Shown one piece after another: positions 27,038-35,454 of a DNA stretch of 64,000 nucleotides. Each line of letters begins with the position of its first letter. The stretch's first letter is position 1. The DNA is taken from contig NZ_FLQR01000002.1 of assembly GCF_900078385.1 (NCBI RefSeq), positions 1-64,000 on the forward strand. The letters are read 5' to 3'. A program made the position numbers and the translations under genes. This DNA comes from an uncultured Microbacterium sp. Lineage in GTDB: Bacteria; Actinomycetota; Actinomycetes; Actinomycetales; Microbacteriaceae. Below the pieces are notes generated by a model. That model did not search any database, was not told the DNA's origin, and worked only from the letters and a program-made list of their open reading frames with translations.

Positions 27038-29278
27038 TCAGTCCACCACCCAGTCCCACCGGTGCGTGCCGGCCTCGACCGCGAGGTCGGCCGCGCCCGG
27101 ACGGCGCAGCACCGCCGCGACGCCCTCGGGCACGGTGGCATCCACCGTCAGCCGGTCGCCGTCCCGCTGCCACCGCACGGCCGCCCGTCCGAACGGGGTC
27201 TCGTGCGCGACATCCGCCCACGTGAGCCCGCCGCCGGGCTGCGGGGCGATGAGGATGCGCGCGTAGCCCGGCTCGAGGGCGCTCAGCCCTCCGACGGTGC
27301 GGTGCATCCAGTCGGCGATCGCGCCGAACGCGTAGTGGTTGAAGGAGGTCATCTCGCCGGCGTTGATCGACCCGTCGGGGAGCATGGAATCCCACCGCTC
27401 CCAGATCGTGGTCGCCCCCATGCTGACGGGGTACAGCCAGGACGGGCACTCCGTCTGCATCAGCAGGCGGTAGGCGTCGTCGAGGTGCCCGGTCTGGGTG
27501 AGGGCGTCGGCGATGAAGGGCGTACCGGCGAATCCGGTGCTGATGCGATGGCCGCTGCGGGCGACGAGCTCCGACAGGCGGCGCCCGGCGAACTCCCGGT
27601 CGGCGTCGCCGAGGATGCCGAAGACGATCGCGAGGGCGTACACCGTGGTGCAGTCGCTCCGGATGACGCCCTCGTTCAGGTACTCCGCTTCGAAGCCGGC
27701 GCGCAGGCGCTCGGCGAGCGCGGTGAACTCGTCGGCGTCGCGGCCGAGGATCGTCGCGGTCTCGGCGACAATCCGGGCCGTGCGGTAGGCGCAGAGGGTC
27801 GCGACGACGTGGTGGTCGGCCTTCGAGCGGAACGGCTCCTCGGGCGGCGCTTCGGGGTCGAGCCAGTCGCCGAATTGGAAGCCGTTGTCCCAGACGCCAC
27901 TGGGCGCCAGCATCCCGGCGATCGTGCGTGCGTGCGCCGTCATCGAGTCGAACTGGTCGGCGAGCACCGTGGCGTCGCCGTATGCGCTCCAGAGGGCCCA
28001 GGGCACCCAGACCGCGGCGTCGCCCCAGATGGCGGTCGCACCGGGCTTCGGCATCCCCTCCGGCATCGTGAAGTACTTCACGACATCGGGGACGACGATC
28101 GGGACGACCCCGTCGTTGTGCTCCTGTTCGACGGCGAGGTCGCGCAGCCAGTCGCGGAGGAAGTCCTGCACGTCGTAGAGGAAGGCGGCGGTCGGCGCGA
28201 AGGCGGAGAGGTCGCCGGTCCAGCCCAGCCGCTCGTCGCGCTGCGGGCAGTCCGTCGGCACGTCGACGAAGTTGCCCAGCATGCTCCAGCGTGCGTTCTC
28301 GTGCAGGTGGTTGAGGTTCTCGTCGGACGTCTCGAACCACCCGGTGCGGCGCAGATCGGAGCTGATGACGACGGCGGTGAGCGCCGTCTTCAGGCTGTCG
28401 GCGTCGCCGGCCCAGCCGTCGACCTCGACGTAGCGGAATCCGTGGAAGGTCAGGGTCGGCTCGAAGACATCGGCGCCGCCGCTCAGGATGTAGGTGTCGG
28501 TCGCCTTCGCGGAGCGGAGCGGACGGATGCCGAGCTCATCCCCGTCGAGGACCTCGGCGTGCCGGAGGGTCACGACGTGCCCCTCCTCGCCGGTCACCTC
28601 GACCCGCACCCATCCGACGAGGTTCTGTCCGAAGTCGACGAGTGTCCGTCCGGCCGGCGATGTCCACACCGCGAGGGGCCGAAGGGCGTCGATCCGCCGC
28701 ACGGGCGGGGCGAGGGCGGGTTCGAGGCGGGCGGGGTCGACGTCGACGGTGTGCACGCCGACCCATCCCTCGCCGGCGAAGCCGGGTGCGAGCCACGCGT
28801 CGGTGCGCAGGCGCGCGTCGATGCTCTGCCCGTCGTACAGGTCGTTCGCCGTCGTGGCGCCGGCGCCGGATCGCCAGGTGTCATCGGTGCCGGTGATCTG
28901 CTCGTGACCGTCGGCGAAGCGGACCCGCAGCTCGGCGAAGCCGGCGAGCTCGTCGCCGTAGACGGCCTGGTCGCCGTCCCAGCCGAGCCGGCCGCGGTAC
29001 CAGCCGTTGCCGAGGGCGAGGCCGATGACGGTGGTCGGGGCGACGAGCGCCGTCACGTCCCATTCCCGCACCCGCACCCGCCACTCGTAGCTCGACCAGC
29101 CCGGTGTGAGCAGCTCGTCCGAGGCCGGGGCGCCGTTCACCCACGCCTCGCAGACACCGAGCGCCGTCACCGCGAGGGTCGCGGAGACGACCTCGCCGTG
29201 ACCGGGATCGAGGGCGATCTCACCGCGCAGGAGGGGGGCCCCGGCGAAGTCCTGGTCCGGCGCGATGAACGCGGTCAC
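27038..29278 (-). CDS. GH78 alpha-L-rhamnosidase, shorter form
   Basis: The 746-residue enzyme lacks the first Ig-like domain of its neighbour and begins directly in the Bac_rhamnosid_N domain (VCEAWVNGAPASDELLTPGWSSY). The barrel motifs are intact: TDCPQRDERLGWTGD near residue 346 and TTIWERWDSM near 624. It is divergent from the adjacent GH78 over most of its length, so the pair is not a recent duplication and may differ in linkage or aglycone preference. No export signal. The GTG start overlaps the stop of the upstream alpha/beta hydrolase (GTGA). Confidence 0.92.
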   Translation of the reverse strand: MTAFIAPDQDFAGAPLLRGEIALDPGHGEVVSATLAVTALGVCEAWVNGAPASDELLTPGWSSYEWRVRVREWDVTALVAPTTVIGLALGNGWYRGRLGWDGDQAVYGDELAGFAELRVRFADGHEQITGTDDTWRSGAGATTANDLYDGQSIDARLRTDAWLAPGFAGEGWVGVHTVDVDPARLEPALAPPVRRIDALRPLAVWTSPAGRTLVDFGQNLVGWVRVEVTGEEGHVVTLRHAEVLDGDELGIRPLRSAKATDTYILSGGADVFEPTLTFHGFRYVEVDGWAGDADSLKTALTAVVISSDLRRTGWFETSDENLNHLHENARWSMLGNFVDVPTDCPQRDERLGWTGDLSAFAPTAAFLYDVQDFLRDWLRDLAVEQEHNDGVVPIVVPDVVKYFTMPEGMPKPGATAIWGDAAVWVPWALWSAYGDATVLADQFDSMTAHARTIAGMLAPSGVWDNGFQFGDWLDPEAPPEEPFRSKADHHVVATLCAYRTARIVAETATILGRDADEFTALAERLRAGFEAEYLNEGVIRSDCTTVYALAIVFGILGDADREFAGRRLSELVARSGHRISTGFAGTPFIADALTQTGHLDDAYRLLMQTECPSWLYPVSMGATTIWERWDSMLPDGSINAGEMTSFNHYAFGAIADWMHRTVGGLSALEPGYARILIAPQPGGGLTWADVAHETPFGRAAVRWQRDGDRLTVDATVPEGVAAVLRRPGAADLAVEAGTHRWDWVVD

Positions 29279-30231
29279 GGGCGCGCCGCCAGGCGCGCGG
29301 AGATCCAGTCGATGGCCTCGTCCATGAGCGGGAGTGGGTCGCTGCCCAGGAAGACGTGGTCGGCACCGGGCACCCGGCGGAACTCGACGTCGCCGCCGGC
29401 CCGCTGCAGCGCCTCCGCGAACACCTCGCTCTGCACGATGGGCACGAGGCCGTCCTGCTCCCCGTGCATGAGGAGGAAGGGGGGCGCGTCGCCGCGCACA
29501 TGCGAGATGGGCGAGCAGAGGCGCAGCGCGTCCGCGCCGTACGCGGACCCCTCGGTCAGGGTGAGGAGGGGCTCCCGCGAGAGGGTCTCGGCGTGCGAGG
29601 GCGGGATGAGCTCCGTGTCCACCGGCAGCGAGCGCAGCTCGAGGTTCTCGGCGTCGTGCACGCCGTACCAGTCCACGACCGCGGTGACCCGCGTGTCGCC
29701 CGTGCGGACGCCCTCGTCGCCGTCCCACTCCGCCTGGCCGCCGGTGAGGCCCACGAGCGCGGCGAGGTGGGCTCCGGCCGACTCGCCCCAGACCACGACG
29801 CGATCCGCGTCGATCCCGAGATCGACGGCGAATCGCCGCAGGTAGCGCAGCGCCGCCTTGGCGTCGTGGAGCTGCGCCGGGAAGGGCGCCTCTTTCGAGT
29901 GCCGGTAGTCGAGCGTCGCGACGGCGAAGCCGGCATCCACGATCTTCTGGAACAGCGTGCCGGCCGGCCACATGACAGGGGGCAGACGCCGGTCGCCCAT
30001 GAGCCATGCCCCGCCGTGGATCCAGAGCACGACCGGAGGGCGCTCGGCGCCCTCGGGCACGTGGACGTCGAGGAGCAGCGGGCGGTACCCGGGGATCATC
30101 GAGTAGGTCAGCCCCTCGAACGAGCGGGCGCCGCGCGGCCGCACCGGGCGCTCCCCGCCGACGGGGCGGATGTACGGCGGCGGCGGCCACTCGTGGTCGG
30201 CGATCTGCGGGGCGGCGGCGGTGTCGGTCAT
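29275..30231 (-). CDS. Alpha/beta hydrolase, carboxylesterase/BD-FAE type
   Basis: The 318-residue protein has the oxyanion motif WIHGGAW, the nucleophile elbow GESAGA (Ser151), an acidic residue in MHGEQDGLVP and His in PGADHVFLG. This is the hormone-sensitive-lipase-like/feruloyl-esterase-related family acting on small esters. The ATG at 30231 is preferred because AAGGA precedes it; an ATG at 30246 overlapping the upstream stop (ATGA) is the alternative. It is the second of two such hydrolases downstream of a quercetinase-like cupin, so a role in depside or acyl-glycoside ester cleavage is inferred. Confidence 0.88.
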   Translation of the reverse strand: MTDTAAAPQIADHEWPPPPYIRPVGGERPVRPRGARSFEGLTYSMIPGYRPLLLDVHVPEGAERPPVVLWIHGGAWLMGDRRLPPVMWPAGTLFQKIVDAGFAVATLDYRHSKEAPFPAQLHDAKAALRYLRRFAVDLGIDADRVVVWGESAGAHLAALVGLTGGQAEWDGDEGVRTGDTRVTAVVDWYGVHDAENLELRSLPVDTELIPPSHAETLSREPLLTLTEGSAYGADALRLCSPISHVRGDAPPFLLMHGEQDGLVPIVQSEVFAEALQRAGGDVEFRRVPGADHVFLGSDPLPLMDEAIDWISARLAARP

Positions 30232-30242
30232 GGTCTCATCCT

Positions 30243-31013
30243 TCATCGGGTGACGCGCAGGCAGAAGTCGATCGCCGCGTCGAACAGGGGGTCGGTGTCG
30301 GTGACGCCGCGCCAGAAGTGCTCGCCCCCGGGCACGCGGGTGAGCTCGACGGGGACGCCGGCCGCGGTCAGTGCGGCCGCGAGCTGCTCGCTCTGACCGA
30401 TCGGCACGTGGACGTCGGCGGTGCCGTGCGCCAGGTGGAACGGCGGGGCGCCCTCGTGCACGTTGTGCACAGGACTCGCCGCGCGGGCGAGGTCGGGGAG
30501 ATCCGCGGCGGCGCCGCCGATCCAGCGCGCCTCGCGCGTGTCGGCGGGCGCCTCGCCGGTGTCGTGCGCGGCCATCGTGACGAGGTCGGCCGGTCCGAAC
30601 CAGTCCACGACTCCGCGCACGTCGGTGCGCCGGAGCGCGGTGAGGGCGGCGATGGTCGCTCCGGCGGAGACGCCCCACAGGACGAGCCGGGACGCATCCA
30701 CGCCGTGGTCCGCCCCGTGCGCCGTCAGCCACGAGATCGCGGCGTCCACGTCGTCGAGCTGGGCGGGGAAACGGGCCTCCCCGCTCAGCCGGTACTCGCA
30801 CGACGCGACTGCGAGGCCCGCCGCGACGATCCGGTCGAACGAGCGCTCGACACCGATGCCGGGGGTGAACACCTTCCGGCTTCCGCGCGCGAAGCCGCCG
30901 CCGTGCAGGAACACGACGAGCGGGGCGCCGTCCGCGTCCGGGACCCGGAGGTCCAGGGACAGGGGACGGAACCCCTCCGGCTGGGCGACGTCGATGTCGA
31001 GGCTGGAGCGCAC
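30243..31013 (-). CDS. Alpha/beta hydrolase, second paralogue
   Basis: The 256-residue protein of the same superfamily has FLHGGGFARGSRK, the elbow WGVSAGAT (Ser116, G-V-S-A-G), LAHGTADVHVPIGQSE and PGGEHFW. It differs from its neighbour in length and in the residue before Ser (Val instead of Glu). The GTG start is eight bases after the cupin stop; no strong ribosome site is seen. It lies directly after the cupin, making it the best candidate for the esterase that would cleave a dioxygenase product. Confidence 0.85.
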   Translation of the reverse strand: MRSSLDIDVAQPEGFRPLSLDLRVPDADGAPLVVFLHGGGFARGSRKVFTPGIGVERSFDRIVAAGLAVASCEYRLSGEARFPAQLDDVDAAISWLTAHGADHGVDASRLVLWGVSAGATIAALTALRRTDVRGVVDWFGPADLVTMAAHDTGEAPADTREARWIGGAAADLPDLARAASPVHNVHEGAPPFHLAHGTADVHVPIGQSEQLAAALTAAGVPVELTRVPGGEHFWRGVTDTDPLFDAAIDFCLRVTR

Positions 31014-31021
31014 GGGCGCCC

Positions 31022-31576
31022 TCAGTCGCGGAACTGGAACTCGGGCATGAAGACCGTCGCGTACTTCTCGCCCGCCGCACGCAGGACCTCGAACGGCGGC
31101 ACGTAGACGCCTTCGGGCTCGGTCGCATCGGTCTTCTGGCCGATCGCGTGGAAGAACCGCTCGAAGCCGGCGGTGCCGCAGCCGAACACCTTCGTCGAGT
31201 TGTGGATCTGGAACGCGTGGATGATCCCCGCCGGCACGTAGGCGAAGTCGCCCGTCACGAGGGTGGTCTTGGAGTGGTAGTCCGCACTGTCGTCCATCCA
31301 CACGGAGATCTCGCCGTCGACGACGTAGAAGAACTCGTGCGTCCGCAGATGCCTGTGGGCGGGGATGCGGTCGCCGCGGCGCCCCGCCATCGTGAAGGCG
31401 CCGTACTGTCCGTCGGTCTCGTCGCCGGAGGCGAGGATCGTGAACAGCTGATCGAACACGAGGGAGCGCTCCCCCTCGCCGTTGCCCAGCACATAGGGCT
31501 GGGGAGCGGCGGGAAGGATGCCGGCGAACGGCACCTTCTCGGGATCATCGGCGGGGAAAGACATCGCCATGGACAT
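31022..31576 (-). CDS. Quercetin 2,3-dioxygenase-like monocupin
   Basis: The 184-residue single-domain cupin is close in length to the bacterial monocupin quercetinase type. Motif 1 is GDRIPAHRHLRTHEFFYVVDG, with metal ligands His74, His76 and Glu81. Motif 2 is GDFAYVPAGIIHAF, with His120. The four-ligand 3-His/1-Glu set is complete. Quercetinases cleave the flavonol C-ring, releasing CO and a depside. Here the neighbouring rhamnosidases, glucosidase and esterases support a flavonoid role, but cupins are versatile and another oxidation is possible. The start has GAGGAGGT six bases upstream, the strongest ribosome site in the island, suggesting high expression. Confidence 0.75.
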   Translation of the reverse strand: MSMAMSFPADDPEKVPFAGILPAAPQPYVLGNGEGERSLVFDQLFTILASGDETDGQYGAFTMAGRRGDRIPAHRHLRTHEFFYVVDGEISVWMDDSADYHSKTTLVTGDFAYVPAGIIHAFQIHNSTKVFGCGTAGFERFFHAIGQKTDATEPEGVYVPPFEVLRAAGEKYATVFMPEFQFRD

Positions 31577-31638
31577 GTGCTACCTCCTCGTAGACAACTG
31601 CCGGGTGGCCGCCATCGGCCACCGTCGTAAGACTGGTC

Positions 31639-31667
31639 CTACTATTCTTCGGTCGGGGGAGCCTGAA
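31639..31667 (-). promoter_or_regulatory. Candidate promoter of the cupin-esterase-GH78 operon
   Basis: Minus-strand TTCAGG (top 31662-31667) and TAGTAG (top 31639-31644) are spaced by 17 bases, about 62 bases before the cupin ATG. The match to consensus is weak, as expected if the LysR protein activates it. Confidence 0.3.
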
Positions 31668-31693
31668 ATGAAGTTCGATATCCCTACCCGCCG

Positions 31694-31711
31694 TTAGGCT
31701 GCGGCTAAGAT
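31694..31711. promoter_or_regulatory. LysR-type operator overlapping a leaderless -10 box
   Basis: TTAG-GCTGCGG-CTAA (31694-31708) is an inverted repeat in the 142-base divergent region, within the spacing range of LysR binding sites. The box TAAGAT (31706-31711) overlaps it and lies seven bases before the lysR-type ATG, which has no Shine-Dalgarno. Autoregulation from a leaderless promoter is therefore likely. Confidence 0.45.
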
Positions 31712-31718
31712 AACGGTC

Positions 31719-32630
31719 ATGGATGTCCCCATTCACGTCATCCGCTACTTCTGCGTGCTCGCCGAGGAGCTGCACTTCGGCCGCGCGGCCGCACGGCTGA
31801 GCATCACACCGCCGTCGCTCAGCCAGCAGATCGCGCGACTGGAGTCGCAGCTGGGGGCGAAGCTGTTCGACCGCTCGCCGCGCAAGGTCGAGCTGACCCC
31901 GCACGGACGGGAGCTGCTCCCGCTCGCGCGCCGCGTGCAGGACGACCACGACCAGGTCCTCAACTGGGCGATCTCGGTGCGCCGCGACGTGGACGCGCCG
32001 AGCCTCCGCGTGGGGGTGGTCGCCGCCGGCGCGGGCGCGCTGACGACCAGCGCGATCGCGACCACGCTGCAGAAGGTGCCGAACGCGCGCATCGAGATGC
32101 GCCGGTTGGGCTTCTTCGACACCGTCGACGACCTGGACAGCGGGCGGGCGGATGTGGTCTTCGCGCCCTGGCCGCTCCAGTTGCCGCAGCGGATCCGCGT
32201 GGAGCCGCTGTGGAGCGAGCCGCGGGTGCTCGTCGTGCGGAAGGATCACCGGTTCGCGGGCCGCGAGGCGATCACGATCGCCGAGACGGCCGACGAGGTG
32301 TTCGTCGCCGCGGGCGGGGGCGTGCCCGAGGTCGTGGACTGGTGGGTCGTCGATCCGCGCCCGGACGGGTCCAGGCCGCGCCGCGGTCCGACAGCCGACA
32401 GTGTCGAGGGGCTGCTGGAACTCGTGGCCGCCGGGGCGGGCGTCAACATCGCGGGCGAGTCGGCGTCGCGGCACTACCGCCGCGACGACCTGGCGTACGT
32501 CCGGATCGACGACATCGAGCCGGCGACCATCGTCCTGTGCACCCGCATGGATGCCCGCAATCCGATGGTCACGACGTTCCGCGAGACGGCGCAGACGCTG
32601 TCGCCGCTGCACAACGCGTCGCCTGTCTAA
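31719..32630 (+). CDS. LysR-family transcriptional regulator
   Basis: The 303-residue protein has the N-terminal HTH typical of the family (MDVPIHVIRYFCVLAEELHFGRAAARLSITPPSLSQQIARLE, written here as the region 1-42, with LSITPPSLSQQ as recognition helix). A periplasmic-binding-like effector domain follows (about 95-300). It is transcribed divergently from the cupin operon, the classical arrangement for a LysR regulator and its target. The ligand is probably a pathway intermediate. It ends eight bases from the convergent ABC-transporter operon. Confidence 0.92.
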   Translation: MDVPIHVIRYFCVLAEELHFGRAAARLSITPPSLSQQIARLESQLGAKLFDRSPRKVELTPHGRELLPLARRVQDDHDQVLNWAISVRRDVDAPSLRVGVVAAGAGALTTSAIATTLQKVPNARIEMRRLGFFDTVDDLDSGRADVVFAPWPLQLPQRIRVEPLWSEPRVLVVRKDHRFAGREAITIAETADEVFVAAGGGVPEVVDWWVVDPRPDGSRPRRGPTADSVEGLLELVAAGAGVNIAGESASRHYRRDDLAYVRIDDIEPATIVLCTRMDARNPMVTTFRETAQTLSPLHNASPV

Positions 32631-32638
32631 CCGGTCGC

Positions 32639-33502
32639 TCAGCTCGCCGCCGCCTTGGATTCGGCGCGCAGCACCTGCCACAGCTCGCGGCGCCGCGCCT
32701 GCTCGTCCGGATCGGGGACGGGCGAGGCAGCCATGAGCACGCGCGTGTACGGGTTCTGCGGATCGCGGATCACCTCGTCGGTGATCCCTTCCTCCATCAC
32801 ACGGCCGCGGTAGAGCACGACGACACGCTGTGCGAGGAACTCGACGACGGCCATGTCGTGCGCGATGAACAGGTACCCGAGGTCGGATCCGCGGCGGAGG
32901 TCGGCGAGGAGGTTCAGCACCTGCGCCTGCGTGGAGAGATCGAGGGCGCTGACGGCTTCGTCGCACACGACGAGGCGCGGGTCGGTGACGAGGGCGCGCG
33001 CGATCGCGATGCGCTGGCGCTGTCCGCCGGAGAACTGCCGCGGGTAGCGGTCGGCGGAGCCGCCCGGAAGACCCACGGACTGGAGCACGGCGGCCGTGCG
33101 GGCCGCCCGCTCGAGCTTCGAGACGCCGGCGACGCGGAGCGGCTCCGCGATGGCGTCGCCGATCGGCCGGCGCGGGTTCAGGGAGGAGAACGGGTCCTGG
33201 AAGACGGCGCGCAGGTCGCCGCGCAGTTCGCGGCGCTGGGCCGCGCTGGCCCGGGTGATGTCGCGTCCCCGGAACAGGATCTGGCCGCTCGTGACGGGGA
33301 CGAGGCCGAGGATCGCGCGGCCGATCGTCGTCTTGCCCGACCCGGACTCCCCGATGAGCCCGAGGGTCTCGCCGTGCCCGATCGTGAAGGACACGTCGTC
33401 GACGGCGGGAGTGCTGTTCTTGCCGTAGCGCACGACGAGGTTGCGGACCTCGAGGAGCGACCCGCGCTCGTCGGTGGGCGATTCGTTCGGGACCTCGTTC
33501 AC
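32639..33502 (-). CDS. ABC transporter ATP-binding protein (oligopeptide/DppF type)
   Basis: The 287-residue ATPase has Walker A GESGSGKTT, the Q-loop in AVFQDPFSSLNPR, signature FSGGQRQRIAIARAL, Walker B LVVCDEAVSALD and the H-loop IAHDM. DPFSSLNPR and the oligopeptide-type C terminus (DPQNPYTRVL) place it with the Dpp/Opp family. It energises the transporter with the ATPase half of the upstream fusion protein. GTG start overlaps the fusion stop (GTGA). A second domain typical of the family end is shortened. Confidence 0.92.
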   Translation of the reverse strand: MNEVPNESPTDERGSLLEVRNLVVRYGKNSTPAVDDVSFTIGHGETLGLIGESGSGKTTIGRAILGLVPVTSGQILFRGRDITRASAAQRRELRGDLRAVFQDPFSSLNPRRPIGDAIAEPLRVAGVSKLERAARTAAVLQSVGLPGGSADRYPRQFSGGQRQRIAIARALVTDPRLVVCDEAVSALDLSTQAQVLNLLADLRRGSDLGYLFIAHDMAVVEFLAQRVVVLYRGRVMEEGITDEVIRDPQNPYTRVLMAASPVPDPDEQARRRELWQVLRAESKAAAS

Positions 33503-35454
33503 AGCGCACCTCCGATCGGGACGGGCACGCGCCATTCGTCCTGACGCCCGCGGACCTCCTCGTGGCGGATGCAGCGCACCTCGCCGATGCCGACCGAGCG
33601 CGGCTCGAGCGGGATGGAGGCCGCGCACTCCGGCTTCGCGAACCGGCAGCGCTCGGCGAACCGGCATCCACTCGGCCACTGGGCGGGCGCCGGCACCTGA
33701 CCCGGGATGGATGCCAGGTGCGTCGTGCCCGGGAGGTTCACGGCGGCATGCGGGTCGGCCGCGAGGAGCGCCATCGTGTACGGGTGCTCGGGTCGCAGCA
33801 GCACGTCGCGGACCGAGCCGGTCTCGACGATCTGCCCCGCGTACATGACGGCGACCTCGTCGCAGAGGTCGGCGACGACACCGAGGTCGTGGGTCACGAG
33901 GATGATCGACATGCCGCGCTCGGCAACGAGCCCCCGCAGGAGGGCGAGGATCTCGGCCTGGACCGTGACGTCCAGCGCCGTCGTCGGCTCGTCTGCGATG
34001 AGCAGGCTCGGACGGCCGGCGAGCGCGAGCGAGATGGCGACGCGCTGGGCCATGCCGCCGGAGATCTGGTGCGGGTAGCTTTTCAGCACACGCGGCACGT
34101 CGAGGATGCCGACATCGTTCAGCAGCTGAGCGGCGATGGTCTTCGCCTCGGCGCCGCCGACCTTCCGGAGGCGCTTGATCGCGGCGGTGAGCTGGGTGCC
34201 CACCGTGAACATCGGGTCCAGCGCCCTGGTGGGTTCCTGCGAGATGAACGCGATCTCGTGGCCGCGCACGCGCTGCATGGCCTTCTCGTCGGCGCGGGCG
34301 AGGTCGAGGGCGCCCCAGCCGATGCGGCCGGACCGGACGGACAGGCCCGGGGCGAGGAGTCCGAGCATCGCGTACGAGGTGACGCTCTTGCCGCACCCGG
34401 ATTCACCGACGAGCCCCATCACGGTGCCGGGCCTGACGTGCAGGTTCACTCCGGTCACGAGGGCGGGGCCGTCGTCGACCCCGAGCACGAGGTCCTCGAC
34501 GACGAGCTCGCGGTCCTCGGCGGGCACGGGGGCGACGGCACCGGTCGTGGTGAGGGTCTCGGGCCGCTTCCGGCGGCGGAGCGTGATGAGCGGAGGCGGG
34601 GTCGAGACGCCGCCGGCGAGGGTGTCGGCAAGGGTGTTCGCCGCGATGATGGTCAGGGCCAGCACGCCGCCCGTCGGCACCATCATCCACGGCTGCTGGA
34701 AGATGAAACGGGAAGCCGCCTGGATCATGCCGCCCCAGGTGGGCTCGGGCGGCTGCGGGCCGAGCCCGATGAAGGCGAGTCCCGCCTGCAGGCCGATCGC
34801 GGCGCCGAAGAGCAGCACGAACTGGACGATCACGGTCGTCGACATGTTCGGGAGCACGTGGCGCAGGCTCGCGATCATCGGCCGTACACCGTCGACGGCG
34901 GCCGCTTCGACGAAGAGCTGGGTGTGCAGCGACTTGGCCTGCCCGAAGAAGATCCGGTACATCGCGCCGAAGAGCAGGAGCCCGAAGAGGATCATCACGG
35001 CCGGCATGTTCGTGCCGATGGCGGCGATCACGGCGAGGATGATGACGGTGCCGGGCAAGGAGAGCACGATCTCGCTGACCCGGTTGGCGACGCTTTCGAC
35101 GCGCGGGCGCCGCGAGGCCCAGAGCGTGACGGGAACCGTCACGAGGACGGCGACGATCGGGGTGAGCAGCGCGATCAGGAGGGTCGGCGCGGCAGCGGTC
35201 AGCAGGCGGGAGAAGATGTCGCGGCCCAGCTCGTCCGTCCCGAGCAGATGCGCTGCGGACGGCCCCTGCAGGACAGCCGTGAGGTCCTGCTCGAGCGGGC
35301 CATACGGCAGCCAGAGCGGCGCCGTGAGGGACGCCAGGACGAGGCCCACGAGCCAGACAGCCGCTGCGACCGCCCACGGCGAGCGCAGGAGTCGGCGGCC
35401 GAGGTGGCGGTCCGCCCGGCGGACGCGGACGATCGAGGTCGTGGAGACGGTCAT
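33499..35454 (-). CDS. ABC transporter permease fused to ATP-binding protein
   Basis: The 651-residue protein combines a DppC-like permease (about 1-300) with a complete DppD-like ATPase (about 316-651). The permease has six membrane segments, an EAAAVDGV cytoplasmic loop, and [13 protein letters not shown] near the N terminus. The ATPase has [33 protein letters not shown], and the Cys-rich tail [14 protein letters not shown] of oligopeptide ATPases. Such fusions occur in actinobacteria. No frameshift is needed, since the frame is continuous through a linker rich in Arg and Pro. ATG overlaps the upstream permease stop (ATGA). Confidence 0.92.
   Translation of the reverse strand: MTVSTTSIVRVRRADRHLGRRLLRSPWAVAAAVWLVGLVLASLTAPLWLPYGPLEQDLTAVLQGPSAAHLLGTDELGRDIFSRLLTAAAPTLLIALLTPIVAVLVTVPVTLWASRRPRVESVANRVSEIVLSLPGTVIILAVIAAIGTNMPAVMILFGLLLFGAMYRIFFGQAKSLHTQLFVEAAAVDGVRPMIASLRHVLPNMSTTVIVQFVLLFGAAIGLQAGLAFIGLGPQPPEPTWGGMIQAASRFIFQQPWMMVPTGGVLALTIIAANTLADTLAGGVSTPPPLITLRRRKRPETLTTTGAVAPVPAEDRELVVEDLVLGVDDGPALVTGVNLHVRPGTVMGLVGESGCGKSVTSYAMLGLLAPGLSVRSGRIGWGALDLARADEKAMQRVRGHEIAFISQEPTRALDPMFTVGTQLTAAIKRLRKVGGAEAKTIAAQLLNDVGILDVPRVLKSYPHQISGGMAQRVAISLALAGRPSLLIADEPTTALDVTVQAEILALLRGLVAERGMSIILVTHDLGVVADLCDEVAVMYAGQIVETGSVRDVLLRPEHPYTMALLAADPHAAVNLPGTTHLASIPGQVPAPAQWPSGCRFAERCRFAKPECAASIPLEPRSVGIGEVRCIRHEEVRGRQDEWRVPVPIGGAL

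Noticed and set aside
24349..27225. Long plus-strand frame opposite the GH78 gene
   Set aside because: Composition is typical of an antisense shadow, and the minus strand carries a complete GH78 protein with catalytic motifs.
30006..31106. Plus-strand frame opposite the esterase genes
   Set aside because: Arg/Ala/Gly-rich shadow with no domain, opposite two alpha/beta hydrolases with full motifs.
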